From: Emiliania huxleyi CCMP1516
Taxonomy: Eukaryota; Haptophyta; Isochrysidales; Noelaerhabdaceae
NCBI RefSeq assembly: GCF_000372725.1
Contig: NW_005201249.1
Span: forward strand, 125,820-189,819
Reading direction: 5' to 3'
Length of the DNA: 64,000 bases
How positions within the stretch are numbered: the first letter of the stretch is position 1; each line of letters opens with the position of its first letter. The position numbers and the translations under genes were made by a program. Shown one piece after another: positions 11,546 through 21,166 of the stretch. The notes beneath the pieces were generated by a model. That model ran no database searches. It saw nothing but the letters and a program-made list of their open reading frames with translations, and had not been told where the DNA came from.

Positions 11546-12369
11546 ATGGGGCTCCTCACCATCCTCAAGAAGCAAAAGGAGAAGGAGAAGGAGATGCGGC
11601 TGCTGATGCTCGGGCTGGACAATGCGGGCAAGACCACGATCGTCAAAAAGTTCAACGGCGAGGACGTCGACACGATCGCTCCGACGCTCGGCTTCAACAT
11701 CAAGACGCTCGAGTGCGCCGCCCCGAGCGGCCCGTAGCTGAGCGCATCGTCGGCGGCGGCGGCGGCGCGGCGGCGTCGGTGGTGGTGGCGGCGGTGGAAA
11801 GCAGCTATGTGGTTGTCCTTGCTATGGTCGGGCGCTAAGAGCGGCCCGGACGGACGCTCAGGTACCGGGGATTCCGCCTCAACATCTGGGACGTGGGCGG
11901 ACAGACGTCGCTGCGCTCGTACTGGCGCAACTACTTTGAGGAGACCGACGGTGCTCGCCCTGCTCCTCTCGAGCCTCGCCGTGCTCCCCTCTCACTCTCT
12001 ATGTCCTGTCCGGCCTCTCCCGTTTCTGCCCCCTCTCTGCTTCGCCACGCCCCCTGCCTCGCCGCGGCAGGCCTCATCTGGGTGGTCGACTCGTCGGACC
12101 GGGCGCGCCTCGAGGACTGCCGCGCGGAGCTGCGCATGCTGCTGCAGCAGGAGCGCCTCGCCGGCGCGTCGCTGCTCGTCTTTGCGAACAAGCAGGACAT
12201 CGAGGGCGCCCTCTCGCCCGAGGAGATCCGCGAGGCGCTCGAGCTCGACGGCGTCACCACGCGCCACTGGCGGATCGGAGCCTGCTCCGCCTACACGGGC
12301 AGCGGCCTCGCGCACGGCGTCGACTGGATCGTGCGCGACGTGGCGTCGAGAATATTCATGCACGACTAG
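11546..12369 (+). CDS. ARL2: ARL2, ADP-ribosylation factor-like GTPase 2
   Basis: Exons 11546-11712, 11862-11950 and 12071-12369 join to 184 residues, exactly the usual ARL2 length. The order is classical: [19 protein letters not shown] amphipathic N-terminus without the myristoylated Gly-3 pattern of ARFs, P-loop GLDNAGKTT, switch [12 protein letters not shown], switch [24 protein letters not shown] guanine site and a SAYTG motif. ARL2 acts with tubulin cofactors (TBCD) in tubulin folding and with lipid-carrier release from PDE6D/UNC119-type proteins. Both introns are GT-AG (phases 2 and 1); intron 1 is GGC/GGT-rich. All catalytic elements are present, so the gene is expected to work. A run of AATAAATAAATA at 12380-12391 lies just past the stop. 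Confidence 0.95.
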
Positions 12370-12379
12370 GGATCCTCAT

Positions 12380-12391
12380 AAATAAATAAAT
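12380..12391 (+). promoter_or_regulatory. Possible polyadenylation signal of ARL2
   Basis: AATAAATAAATA 11 nt after the ARL2 stop, in otherwise GC-rich DNA. It matches the classical AATAAA hexamer twice, but haptophyte-type genes often lack this signal, so its role is unproven. Confidence 0.3.
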
Positions 12392-12628
12392 AGAGCAGGC
12401 ATATGGCCCGGGTGTTTTTTTTTTGAGAGCGCCTTTCGTTGTTAATAGTACAAACCCAATGGTCCCTTGAGCGGTCCGTCGTAGCAGTCGCACACACTCA
12501 CACGCCACGCCGCACCGCGCGCCCACCCGCTGCCCCGCCCACCGGCCGCCCAGGCGGGAAAGAGATGAGGAGATGGGACAGCGCCGCCGGAGTTTTTTTT
12601 TCGCAATCACATTCATCCCAATGTATAT

Positions 12629-14842
12629 ATGCTTCCGATCTCGTGCCGCCGCTGTCGCCGCCGCAACTCCTGCCGCAATCTCATCGCGCTGTGCCTCCTC
12701 CTCGCGCCAGCGCACGCGGGGAAGCGCCTCCTTCCAAATCTCTCGCCGCGCGGCTCACGAGCGCCTGTCGAGGCTGCGCAGCGCCTGGCTAAGGCGAAGT
12801 TGGAGGCTGCACAGGCCAGGGTCCGCGCGGCTGAGGAGGAGCTCGCCAGCGTCCAGCGCGCTCGTGCCGCGGAGGAGCTGACACAAGGTGCCAGCGAGGC
12901 CGCCGCCAGCGGTGCGGCGGCCGCTCGGGACCGGCTCCAAAATTTCGTCGCCTCAGGAGAGGCGCGAGAGGTCGGTCTCAGCATCCAGGCGTGGGCTGCG
13001 GTCCTTGGCGACGGCGTGGTCAAGGCGGTGCGGCCCGCCGCGACGTTGGAGGGGCCGGTCATCGATGCGGAGGCCGAGGCTGACAATGATGCTGAACTCC
13101 CGCCACCGCCGCCCAGCAGCTTTGCAGAGCGGCTCCGCGTCGCGATGCGCGGCTCGCGCGGCGCGGCGGAGGAGGGGGAGGTGCCAGGATGGGTGCGGTC
13201 GGTGGGAGGGGGCGTCGAAAAGCTGGGCGCGGAGGTGCAGCTCCGAAAGATCTCCGACCTCGAGGCTCGCCTCGATGCTCTGGCCGACGCCGACACCGCC
13301 CCGGCTCCTGGCCAGCGGCAGGCGGCAACGTCCGCCTCCCCGCCGCCATCCTCGACGCCGCAGCCGGCGCAGACGCCAGCGGCGCCGCCCGCAGCGCCGT
13401 CGGCCCTCGCCGCTGGACTCGTGCCGCTCGCTCTCGCCGCGGCCGTCCTGTTCTCGGCCGGCGGAGGAGGCCCGACGCTCCCAGACCTCTCATCGCTGCC
13501 ACTCTCCTCGTGGGTTGGGGAGGGCGTGCGTGGCGTGGAGCAGCGCGAGACTGCGGAGAAGCTGGACAAGCTGGCGGAGAAGCAACAGGCGCTCTCCGAG
13601 GCGCTGCGGCGTAGCCTTGGCGCGGACAGCTCGGAGGGGGGCGCTGCCCCGGCGCTGGAGCCTCTTGAGCTCCCTCCTCGGGACCTCCCCCCAGCCCCAG
13701 CCGAGGCGCCAGCATCCGTCACAAGGCAGGCCTCGCCCCTGCCGGAGGGGTCGCCGACGCCGGCCGAGGCGCGGGGCACCTCCGAGACACTTCCGAGAGA
13801 CCTTGCCCCGCCCCCTCCCTGCAACGCCCATCTCGCGCCTCGGCGCCCACTCGCTCTCTGCCCGCAGGCGCCTCGCGCGGCCGCCGATGGCATCGACGAC
13901 TTCACCGCCTGGGTGGACGGGAAGGTGACAGAGGAGCGGCGGCTGGAGCAGGGGCGGCGGTCGCAGCCAGAGGAGGGCGCGGGCAGCGAGGGCGCGGTCG
14001 TGGAGGCGCTGCGCCCTGCGTTGGGCAGCCCTGCGCTGGGCGCAGCTCTGGCGGTGACAGTGGGAGGCGTGGCCGTGGCGGGGGTGAGGTCGCTAGCAGG
14101 GCCTGGAGACGGGCAGGGCGCGGCCGAGGAGGAGGAGAGGGAGAGCGAGGTTGAGGCGAGTGAGGGCGAGCTCTCGGCGGTGGTCGAGCGGGCGGCGAGG
14201 AGGATCGCAGGGAGGAAGGCGGATGCGGCGGCGCAGGCGGAGGAGAAGGAGGCGGCGGCGGAGGCGGTGGCGGTGGCGGCGGAGGCGGCGGAGGCGGAGG
14301 CGGCGGCGGCGGTCGCTCGCACGAAGGTTGCCGAGGCGGTGCGGCGGGCGGAGGAGGCGGCCAGGCGCGAGGAGGAGGAGGGCGCTCGCGCTGCGGCGGA
14401 GGTGGCGAGAGGGGCTGCGAGGGGCCGCAGTCACGCCACTTCGTGCACTTGTCGCGGGCGTGTCCTTTAGGCGGCGCGCGAGGCGGCAGAGGCGGCGGCT
14501 GTCGCCGGAGAGGCGGCGGAGGCGGCGCGGATGGGCAGGCTCGCCGAGGTTGCGGAGGCGGCCGCCGAGGCGGAGGCAGCGAGGGCGGCTGCGGAGTTGG
14601 CGGCGACAGAGCTCGCACAGGCGGCGGAGGCGGAGGCGGAGGCGGAGGCGGAGGCGGAGGCGGAGGCGGAGGCGGAAGAGTCGGTTCTCGCGGCCTCGCG
14701 CGAGCCCGTGCTTGTGACACCCGCGACAACCCTGGGGACGGCCGAGGCGGGGCCCGCCGACAAGGAGGCGGGCAGGAAGGACCGGCGAAAGGAGAGGCGC
14801 AAGGCGAGGCGTGCGAACAAGCGCAAATTAGATGGGTCCTAG
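12629..14842 (+). CDS. Secreted or plastid-targeted Ala/Glu-rich coiled-coil protein
   Basis: The frame starts at ATG 12629 and has an N-terminal signal-peptide-like segment (NLIALCLLLAPAHAGKR) followed by a basic Ser/Arg-containing stretch, which fits a bipartite signal for a secondary plastid. Residues about 45-95 form a coiled coil (AQRLAKAKLEAAQARVRAAEE). A hydrophobic stretch (ALAAGLVPLALAAAVLF) lies around residues 265-285 and another near 475. The C-terminal third is Ala/Glu heptads. A 99-nt block 13769-13867 looks like a GC-AG intron (GAG|GCGCGG ... CCGCAG) but keeps the frame. The tail after about 14415 needs one more intron, ending at ...CTTTAG 14469, to reach the stop at 14842 (ending KKxARRANKRKLDGS-like basic). 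Function unknown. Confidence 0.6.
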
Positions 14843-15323
14843 AGCCGTGGGTGCTTGCAGCCGGCTGGAATGATCGCTCGAGTCCCGGTCGTCCTCCCGA
14901 CGGGGGACTAGCACCACGTTTGAGTCGCATGTGGCATGAGAGAGGGGGCAGGCGCAGGGGCGTCGGGCGAGGGGGGCACGGGCAACATGGCCACAGGCCA
15001 GTGCCAGTGGCCAGTGGAGGTACAGAGGCATGTCGCATGTGTGTGATGTGTGCAAGAGTTTTTAGTTTACAGTTTAGTTGTTTTTGTTACGGCTATTGTG
15101 TGAAGTTAATCGTACTCACCTCCCCCTCTCTCGTTAGCTCTGATTCTCTCTCTCGCGCCAACGTCTCGCCGGACGCCGCACGCTGGTCCATCGCGCCGCG
15201 GTGTCTAACACGCGTCCGCCGCGACCCCGGGAGCCGAGTGCCTGGACGCGTGAGGTGGGTGTCGCCGCGGTGTCGCGGCATCTTGATCTAGCACATGAGT
15301 GGCAAGTGCCTGCCCTCACCGCG
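14843..15323. other. Intergenic region between convergent genes
   Basis: It separates the 3' ends of the coiled-coil gene (+) and the small membrane gene (-). A T-rich stretch (tttttagtttacagtttagttg) lies at 15058-15080. Nothing else recognised. Confidence 0.35.
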
Positions 15324-15978
15324 TCAGCTTGGTCCCGTTGCGCCTGCTCCCGCCCTTGGCGGTCTTGCACCGGTGGTCCTCCCGCCTCCAACGCCGTGGC
15401 CCAAGCCGCTGCTGACGCCCCCGCCCGCGGCACCTCCCGTGGCGGGCGTGCCGCTGTGGTGTTCTGGGTGGAGATGTGAAGGCCGCGCGCGCGTCATCGC
15501 TCCCGAGCTCGAAGCGGATGTACTGAGGCTCGCCGAGACGGAGGCAGCGGCATCTCTGTACAGCGCCAAAACAAAGAGCATCGCGACGAAGGCGAGCGTC
15601 GCGCCGAATTTGACGCCCTTTGAGAGGCCAGCTCCCTCGCTTGCGTCAGCCACCTCCTTCGGTATAGTGAGGAGGGCGCTCGGGAGCGGCGCCTGGAGGA
15701 CCTCAAATTCGACATTTTCGAGGAGGTAGCGCGCCATGGGCCATGCGTCGCGGCTGCGGGTGGTCGTCGATGTTCGGGTCGAGCTCCTCGGCGTTACTGT
15801 ATTCCAAGAGCCTCGCGGACAGAGCCGCTCCGCGCTCCTCGTCGTCAAACCCGCTGTCTTCAAAGTAGCCGCTCCCGTCGAGTGAGGCGGCCGTCTCGCT
15901 GATCGCCGAGGCGATTTCGATGACGCGAGCCGTCACGAGGGCGAGCTGTTCCTCGCTGGGGTTGCTCGTGCCCCCCAT
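15324..15978 (-). CDS. Small single-pass membrane protein, with a frame break
   Basis: From ATG 15978 the frame reads MGGTSNPSEEQLALVTARVI, an acidic helical segment with a SNARE-like look but no diagnostic zero-layer residue. Around 15735 the coding character moves to another frame, which continues YLLENVEFEVLQAPLPSALL and ends in a hydrophobic helix (KFGATLAFVAMLFVLALYRD), the probable tail anchor. The change needs either a 1-nt indel (assembly error or mutation) or an unrecognised intron. The part after the membrane helix is low complexity, so the true stop is uncertain. No family assigned. Confidence 0.4.
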
Positions 15979-16034
15979 CGTGTTGGAGGACAACGGAGTG
16001 GGTGGTTTGACAGACGAGGGTCGAACTCGTGACG

Positions 16035-16133
16035 CTGTTCACAGCCTTGTTATTGAGAAGAAAATACGTCCTATGGCGCTGTGCGCTGGTCTGTGAGAGG
16101 TTGAGGTGCGAGCCCTGGAGGCCCTGGGGATGG
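16035..16133 (+). repeat. 99-bp dispersed repeat, copy A
   Basis: Nearly identical to the reverse complement of 25704-25802 (few mismatches over 99 bp; shared core gagaagaaaatacgtcctat). It lies just upstream of the small membrane gene. The flanking sequences differ, so this looks like a short mobile or duplicated unit. Confidence 0.75.
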
Positions 16134-16447
16134 GTTTCACATAAACGCACAACCCCGGCCGAAATCGCGCAGAGACAGCTTCACAGGTAAGAAGTACAAG
16201 GGAGCAGCTGAGTTGTGACGGTAGATACAGCTACGTAATCCTTCTTTGTGCCAAGACCCAATTCTTTCACGGCTTTCTGCCCTCTCGACATCTCTCTCAT
16301 CCTTCCTCATCACGCGTTGCTCTGGCTAAAAGAAAAGAAAATGGCGATCGGAGAAGACGAGACTCACCCATCTACGGTTGCGACTTGGACTTCATCATGG
16401 CGGCTATTCCCACATAGGTCGTTATGTATGATATAACAAGCGGCGGC

Positions 16448-17485
16448 TCAAGACACGCCCTCTCTCGCCGCGTGCCTCCGCGTGAAGCCGCCCGGCCCGC
16501 GGAGCAGCCGCGCGTGGTACGAGGCGTGCGCGTCGGAGCCCGCTGGCCAGACCGCCTCGAATTGGGCCATCCAGCCGTCGTGGTCGTAGTGCACAGGCAG
16601 CGCATCAAAGCGCAGCCCGCCGGCGGCGACGCCGTAGAGCGAGTCGGGCGGCACGGCGTGTAGGTCGGCGCTCACCCGCGTGATCAGGCCGAAGCGCTGC
16701 CCCTCGAAGTTGGGCATCCCAGCGCTGCCATTGTTGAAGACGGCGCGTCCCCATTCGGCGGCGCCGCCCCGGCTGTCGCGGTAGGCCTGGCCGTGCGGCA
16801 GGCAGGTGTGCGTGCAGACGAGCCCGACCACCTCGGCCTCCTCCATCCAGCCGAGCGCCGTCTCGCGTGGCGTGGGCGGCAGGTACTGCTGCGAGGCGGG
16901 GTCGCCGCAGCCGAGCGCAGCGCGCAGCGGCTCATCGGGCGGCGACATGGCCTCGACGCCCAGCCCCCAGCCGGCCAGGCTCTCCACGTCGCCGTGGACG
17001 ATGCCGACGCGCCTGCCACCGACCTCTGCGACCAGCGCCAAGGGCAGCGCGCGGAGCCAGCCCAGCAGCTCCGGGGCTGCGGCGGCGGCGGCGGCGGCCC
17101 GCAGCGCCGCGACGATGCGATCGGATCGCTCGACCACGCCGGTGGACACGTACGCTGGATATCCACAGCCGCAGCCCAAGCCAGACGGCGCGATGGCAGA
17201 CGACTCGACCTCCACGTTCCCGGCGGTGGCGATGTGGCGCGGGCTGCGCATAATATCGCGGTTGAGATCGTGCCACCACGAGGGCTCGCAGTTGAAGAAG
17301 TTGAAGTCGCCGTTGAAGATTAGCGTCGGCGGCGTTAGCTCCTGTGCTGCGCGCTCTCGGATCGCTGAGAGCGCGTGCATGTTGCCATAGAGCCCGCCGA
17401 CGGCGTAGAGCGTCTGGCATTGCACGGTCTGCGCCGCTCGCAGCGCCCGCGCGCCCAGGCGATAGGAGAGTGGACAGCTGGCCAT
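16448..17485 (-). CDS. Calcineurin-like metallophosphoesterase, degenerate metal site
   Basis: 345 residues from ATG 17485, no intron needed. The fold is marked by five motifs in the right order: YAVGGLYGNMHAL near residue 30, FNGDFNFF near 58, TAGNVE near 88, GIVHGDVE near 160 and VCTHTCLPHG near 228. In an active enzyme these are DxHGN, GDxxDR, GNHE, GHxx and GHxH. Here motif I has lost both D and H (GLYG), and motif III has V in place of H. The remaining D, N and two H are present. The protein may therefore have lost phosphatase activity or act as a binding module. It is transcribed away from a 17-bp repeat array and the divergent PAS/coiled-coil gene. Confidence 0.7.
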   Translation of the reverse strand: MASCPLSYRLGARALRAAQTVQCQTLYAVGGLYGNMHALSAIRERAAQELTPPTLIFNGDFNFFNCEPSWWHDLNRDIMRSPRHIATAGNVEVESSAIAPSGLGCGCGYPAYVSTGVVERSDRIVAALRAAAAAAAAPELLGWLRALPLALVAEVGGRRVGIVHGDVESLAGWGLGVEAMSPPDEPLRAALGCGDPASQQYLPPTPRETALGWMEEAEVVGLVCTHTCLPHGQAYRDSRGGAAEWGRAVFNNGSAGMPNFEGQRFGLITRVSADLHAVPPDSLYGVAAGGLRFDALPVHYDHDGWMAQFEAVWPAGSDAHASYHARLLRGPGGFTRRHAAREGVS

Positions 17486-17564
17486 CCTATGCTGGTCGAC
17501 TTTGCAATATCGTGTTCGCGGCGCGGTTTGTGCAGTGCGTCGCCTGAAATCCGGCGCGGCCTGC

Positions 17565-17663
17565 TGCAGTGCGTCGGTTTGTGCAGTGCGTCGGTTTGTG
17601 CAGTGCGTCGGTTTGTGCAGTGCGTCGGTTTGTGCAGTGCGTCGGTTTGTGCAGTGCGTCGGT
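17565..17663 (+). repeat. 17-bp tandem repeat (6 copies) in a divergent promoter
   Basis: Unit tgcagtgcgtcggtttg starts at 17565, 17582, 17599, 17616, 17633 and 17650; a single diverged unit lies at about 17530. The array is between the starts of the metallophosphoesterase (-) and the coiled-coil gene (+), so it could hold protein-binding sites for one or both. The copies are essentially perfect. Confidence 0.9.
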
Positions 17664-17870
17664 TGTTGGTCGAGCTACGAGCAGGCGACGCCGCATTTCT
17701 CGACATCTCGCGTGAATTTTTTTCAGCTCTTTGCCGAGTCGAGCGTGTGTTCTCTTTCACCCTTATACAACGAACCTAAAACCCTTCCTCTTCCGGAACT
17801 CGGGCAGTTACAAGTATGAACCGGCCGATCGCCGCCCCGTCCCCCGGCGCTTGAAACGTCTTTGACGGCC

Positions 17871-20524
17871 ATGCAAGCGTGGGAGACGCCTCCTGGCTCA
17901 CCGCGGCTGCCGCGCCTTCCCAGCCAAGGCAGGGCGGTCACGGCCAGTGGATCGCGGATCACCGGGTTCCCAAAGGAGTTCTGGCTCACGCCACGCACGC
18001 CGCTCTCAGAGAACACTCCAATCGGCACCATCAACCGGTTCTGCGCAGACCACGGCTTCAAAATGTGGGAGCTCGGCGGGAGGAACCCGTGCGAGCAGCG
18101 CTGGGCGTTGTTCCGGCTGCTTGAGAAGCACCGCTGGCCAGTCGGCTACTCTGCCTACATGCGTGCGCTCAACTCGCCGCGGCAGCCTCGGCCGCCTCCA
18201 AACCTTCCTGCGATGGAGGAGCACAAGAGGGAGGTGGCTCGCACGATGAGCCGCGCAGCGTCGGCTCGCGGCTCGGTGGACGATCTCGTCCGCCGTGCGA
18301 GCATGTCGTACTTTCCCGGCGGCGCATCCGCCTACTCACCTGATGACGTGATGCATCCTCCGGGCAGCGCCACGTCGCCCGAGCGCGTGAGGGACGCGCT
18401 GCTGGGCATGGACGCGTTCGGCGATGCGGCGGAGCCGATCGAAGCGCTGATCAGTGTGCTCAAGCATCAGACCAGCATCACCGAGCGCTGGCAGCAAATG
18501 TTCATGGAGCAGGCGGGCTCGCCGCGAACTTCCCCGACAAAGGCCGGCCGCGACGCGCGAGCGCCGGGTGCTCCAGAGGAGGTGCTACTCTCCACCCGCG
18601 CAGCTGCTGCGGACAGCATCTGTCTCTTGCCCTCGCTGCTCGACTGCGTCTCATCTGCTCACTTGCTCTGCGCCTCAGGTCGAGGAGGCCAGGCTCCGCG
18701 AGCACCACTCGTCACCTTTGAGATCAAGAAGGGGGCGCAATACGTGGCCATCGCCATCAGAGCAGCTCGAGACTGCCGATCGGTCGGCTCCAGCCTCGAG
18801 CGACGGCGACGAGCGGGATGAGCTCCCTCCCCGCAACTCAAGCCCACGGTCAGTGGCGGCGCGGGCGGAGCATTCAAACTCGAGCCCATCAAGGGCGAAG
18901 CGGCGTGGGCCCGAAGAGGACGAGTCGCTTGACGGCATGCAACGCGAACTTAAGGAGCTACGTTCGCTCGTTGAGGTGCGAGGGAGGAGGAACGGTCCAC
19001 CTCGATGCGCGCAGCCATGAGAGAGCCCCCGCCCTCTCGCTCCCGCAGAAGACGGCGCAGCCGATTCCCGAGACCAGCACGGACGTGAGCGCGCTGCGAG
19101 ACCTGATCACGTCGCTCCAGGCCGACCTTGCCCGTGAGTCTGCAACAAATGCCGACAGCCCTCAGGCCGTGGGCATCAAGGAAGAGATCGCATCCCTTCG
19201 AACGCAGCTGACGGAAGCCATGAAGACGGGCTCCGCGGTCAAGGATGAGGAAAAGCTTCGCCTCCGCGGAGAGCTGGATAGGCTTCGCGCCGAGGCGAGC
19301 AGCAAGGACCTGCTACACGGCCAAGCAGTGATGCAGCAGAAAATGGAGTTCGAGACGCAGAGCCAGCAGATGCAGATGCAGATGCAGATGCATATGCAGG
19401 AGCTCCAAGCGGCGCAGCAGCGGATGGAGCAGGAGAAGCGCGTGATGGAAGCCGAGCTCCAAAAGCAGCGAGTTCAGATGGAGGCGGAGGCGCGTGCCAA
19501 GCAGCAGGAGATTGAGATGAAGGCGCAGGCTTTAGAGGCCGAGCTTCAGCAGCAGCGTATGAAGATGGAGGTGGAGGTTCGCGCCAAGCAAAGCGAGATT
19601 GAGATCCGCGCGCAGCAGGCGGAGCTGGCTGCGCAGGCGCAAGTTGAGCAGCTGCGGCGGCAGCAGGTGGAGATGCAAGCGAGTCAAGCGGCGCAAGACG
19701 GGCCTGCTCAGCAGCGGCTCGAGCAGGAGAAGCGAGAGATGGAGGTTGCGCTTCAGAAACAGCGCATGGAGATGGAACTGCAGCAGCAGCGCATGCAGAT
19801 GGAGGCTGAAGCTCGCGTCAAACAGCAAGAGATGGAGATGCGGGCCAAGGCGGCGGAGCAGGCTGCACAGGCACAAGCGGAGCAGTTGCAGCGGCAACAG
19901 GCAGAGATCCAAGCAAGACAGGCTGCGGTTGAACTTCAGGCCGAGCAGGCAGCCAGGCAAGCGCACCAAACGCCGGAGCCGTCGCCACAGCAGCCTCCGA
20001 GTGCGATGGCCACCTCCCCGCCCCTGCCCGTTCAGCAGCCAGCAGTATCACCCCCGGCAGCGCCGCCGCCACCCGCGCCAGCTGCGCCCTCCCCCTCCGC
20101 ACCGGCGGTGCCCGGCGCCAGCTGCAGCGGCCTCACTAGCCTCGCCGAGCAGTTCGGTGTCTCGGCACCGTCCGGCAGCACGTGGCTCGCCATGTTCAGC
20201 GCCGTTGCCGAGCAGCTCCCCCACGCCGTCGCCATCACCGACATGAAGACGCCGGGCCTGCCGGTGACGTTAGAGTGCCAGACTTATTTTCTTCACGCAA
20301 GCGAGGTGAGGGCAACAGACCTTAAACTTTTAGGCCCTCCAAATTCTCGGGGGTCGGAGCGCAGCGGAGTGTGGGCCCCGAATTTAACAATGGGCGACGG
20401 GCGCTTGCGTCCTAGCCTCCAACAACGCCTCCCCGGCGCAGAAGGCCCCCGGAGGGATGCTCAACCGTTCCACGCCACGCGGCTTGACACGGACAGCATC
20501 GTCCATCGAGGTGCACGCTGCTGA
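17871..20524 (+). CDS. Gln-rich coiled-coil protein with a truncated PAS-like end, three exons
   Basis: Exons 17871-18581, 18679-18975 and 19049-20524 join in phase 0 to 827 residues; both introns (97 and 73 nt) are GT-AG. Residues 1-240 include TPIGTINRFCADHGFKMWEL, an unknown domain. Exon 2 is Ser/Arg-rich. Exon 3 holds a coiled coil of about 300 residues rich in Gln, Met and Glu (QMQMQMQM, MEAEARAKQQEIEMKAQ), then a Pro/Ala linker. Near the end come WLAMFSAVAEQLPHAVAITD and MKTPGLP, which match the first strand and helix of the PAS/LOV domains common in this algal type. The homology then stops and the frame continues with uncharacteristic sequence, so either a further intron near 20270-20320 leads to more PAS exons or the gene is broken. 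It may be a signalling scaffold. Confidence 0.65.
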
Positions 20525-20792
20525 AGCAGTGTCGTCCCCCCTCTCCATCACATCTCTTGCGGCGGTCCTATTCCCAGCTCAGCTGAGGCTCCGTGCACTT
20601 GGAGCACTTGAAGTGCAGTCTTCATCAATCAACCTCACACCCACCCAGGGCCAGGTCCCGGAGCTATAAGAAAGAAGCGCACCCAGCTGGCCGGGTCCCG
20701 GGTGATCGGCATCGGGCTGCGGGCTAGAGAGCCCTGGCCCTTGGGGGGGGTGCGCGTTCGCGCGGAAGGGGCCATAAAGTAAAATGGGTTCC

Positions 20793-20858
20793 TGTAAGGT
20801 GCCTATATGGGCTTCCAGTATCGGACCTTCAAGACATGCGCTTTTGGCCGGTGGCCTC
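20793..20858 (+). repeat. 66-bp direct repeat, copy 1
   Basis: Identical over 66 bp to 21032-21097 (starts tgtaaggtgcctatatgg). The copies are offset by 239 bp and lie upstream of the MYND gene. Confidence 0.9.
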
Positions 20859-21031
20859 CTCGGACATGGTACCTCCGGTGAGATAGTGGCTGCCAGTTAG
20901 AGACTGGGGCCGATCGAACTTGAGTTGTTCGGAGGAGGAATCCGGCCAGCACGGGTACAAAGAGGGGTACCCGGAGAATCCCCAGCTGCGGAAACGTAGT
21001 GTCGCTCAAGAGGTGCGATACTGCGGGGGAG

Positions 21032-21097
21032 TGTAAGGTGCCTATATGGGCTTCCAGTATCGGACCTTCAAGACATGCGCTTTTGGCCGGTGGCCTC
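21032..21097 (+). repeat. 66-bp direct repeat, copy 2
   Basis: Second copy of the 66-bp repeat at 20793-20858. It ends 70 bp before ATG 21167 of the MYND gene, so a duplicated promoter or 5' UTR segment is possible. Confidence 0.9.
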
Positions 21098-21166
21098 TTC
21101 GCACGCTTCCCTTATTTTTCCCTTGACGAGGTGAGGGACCGCCATCGTCTGCCATCGACAGAAGCT

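Noticed and set aside
13902..15038. Long minus-strand proline-rich ORF
   Set aside because: It is the antisense shadow of the Ala/Glu-rich coiled-coil gene; only GC-rich low complexity, no domain.
16008..16032. T-arm-like hairpin on the minus strand (acgag-ttcgacc-ctcgt)
   Set aside because: The 5-bp stem and loop are good, but no cloverleaf with acceptor pairing can be formed and the copy at 25.8 kb lacks the arm.
17565..17665. CRISPR-like array
   Set aside because: The 17-bp units are directly adjacent with no spacers, and the host is eukaryotic.
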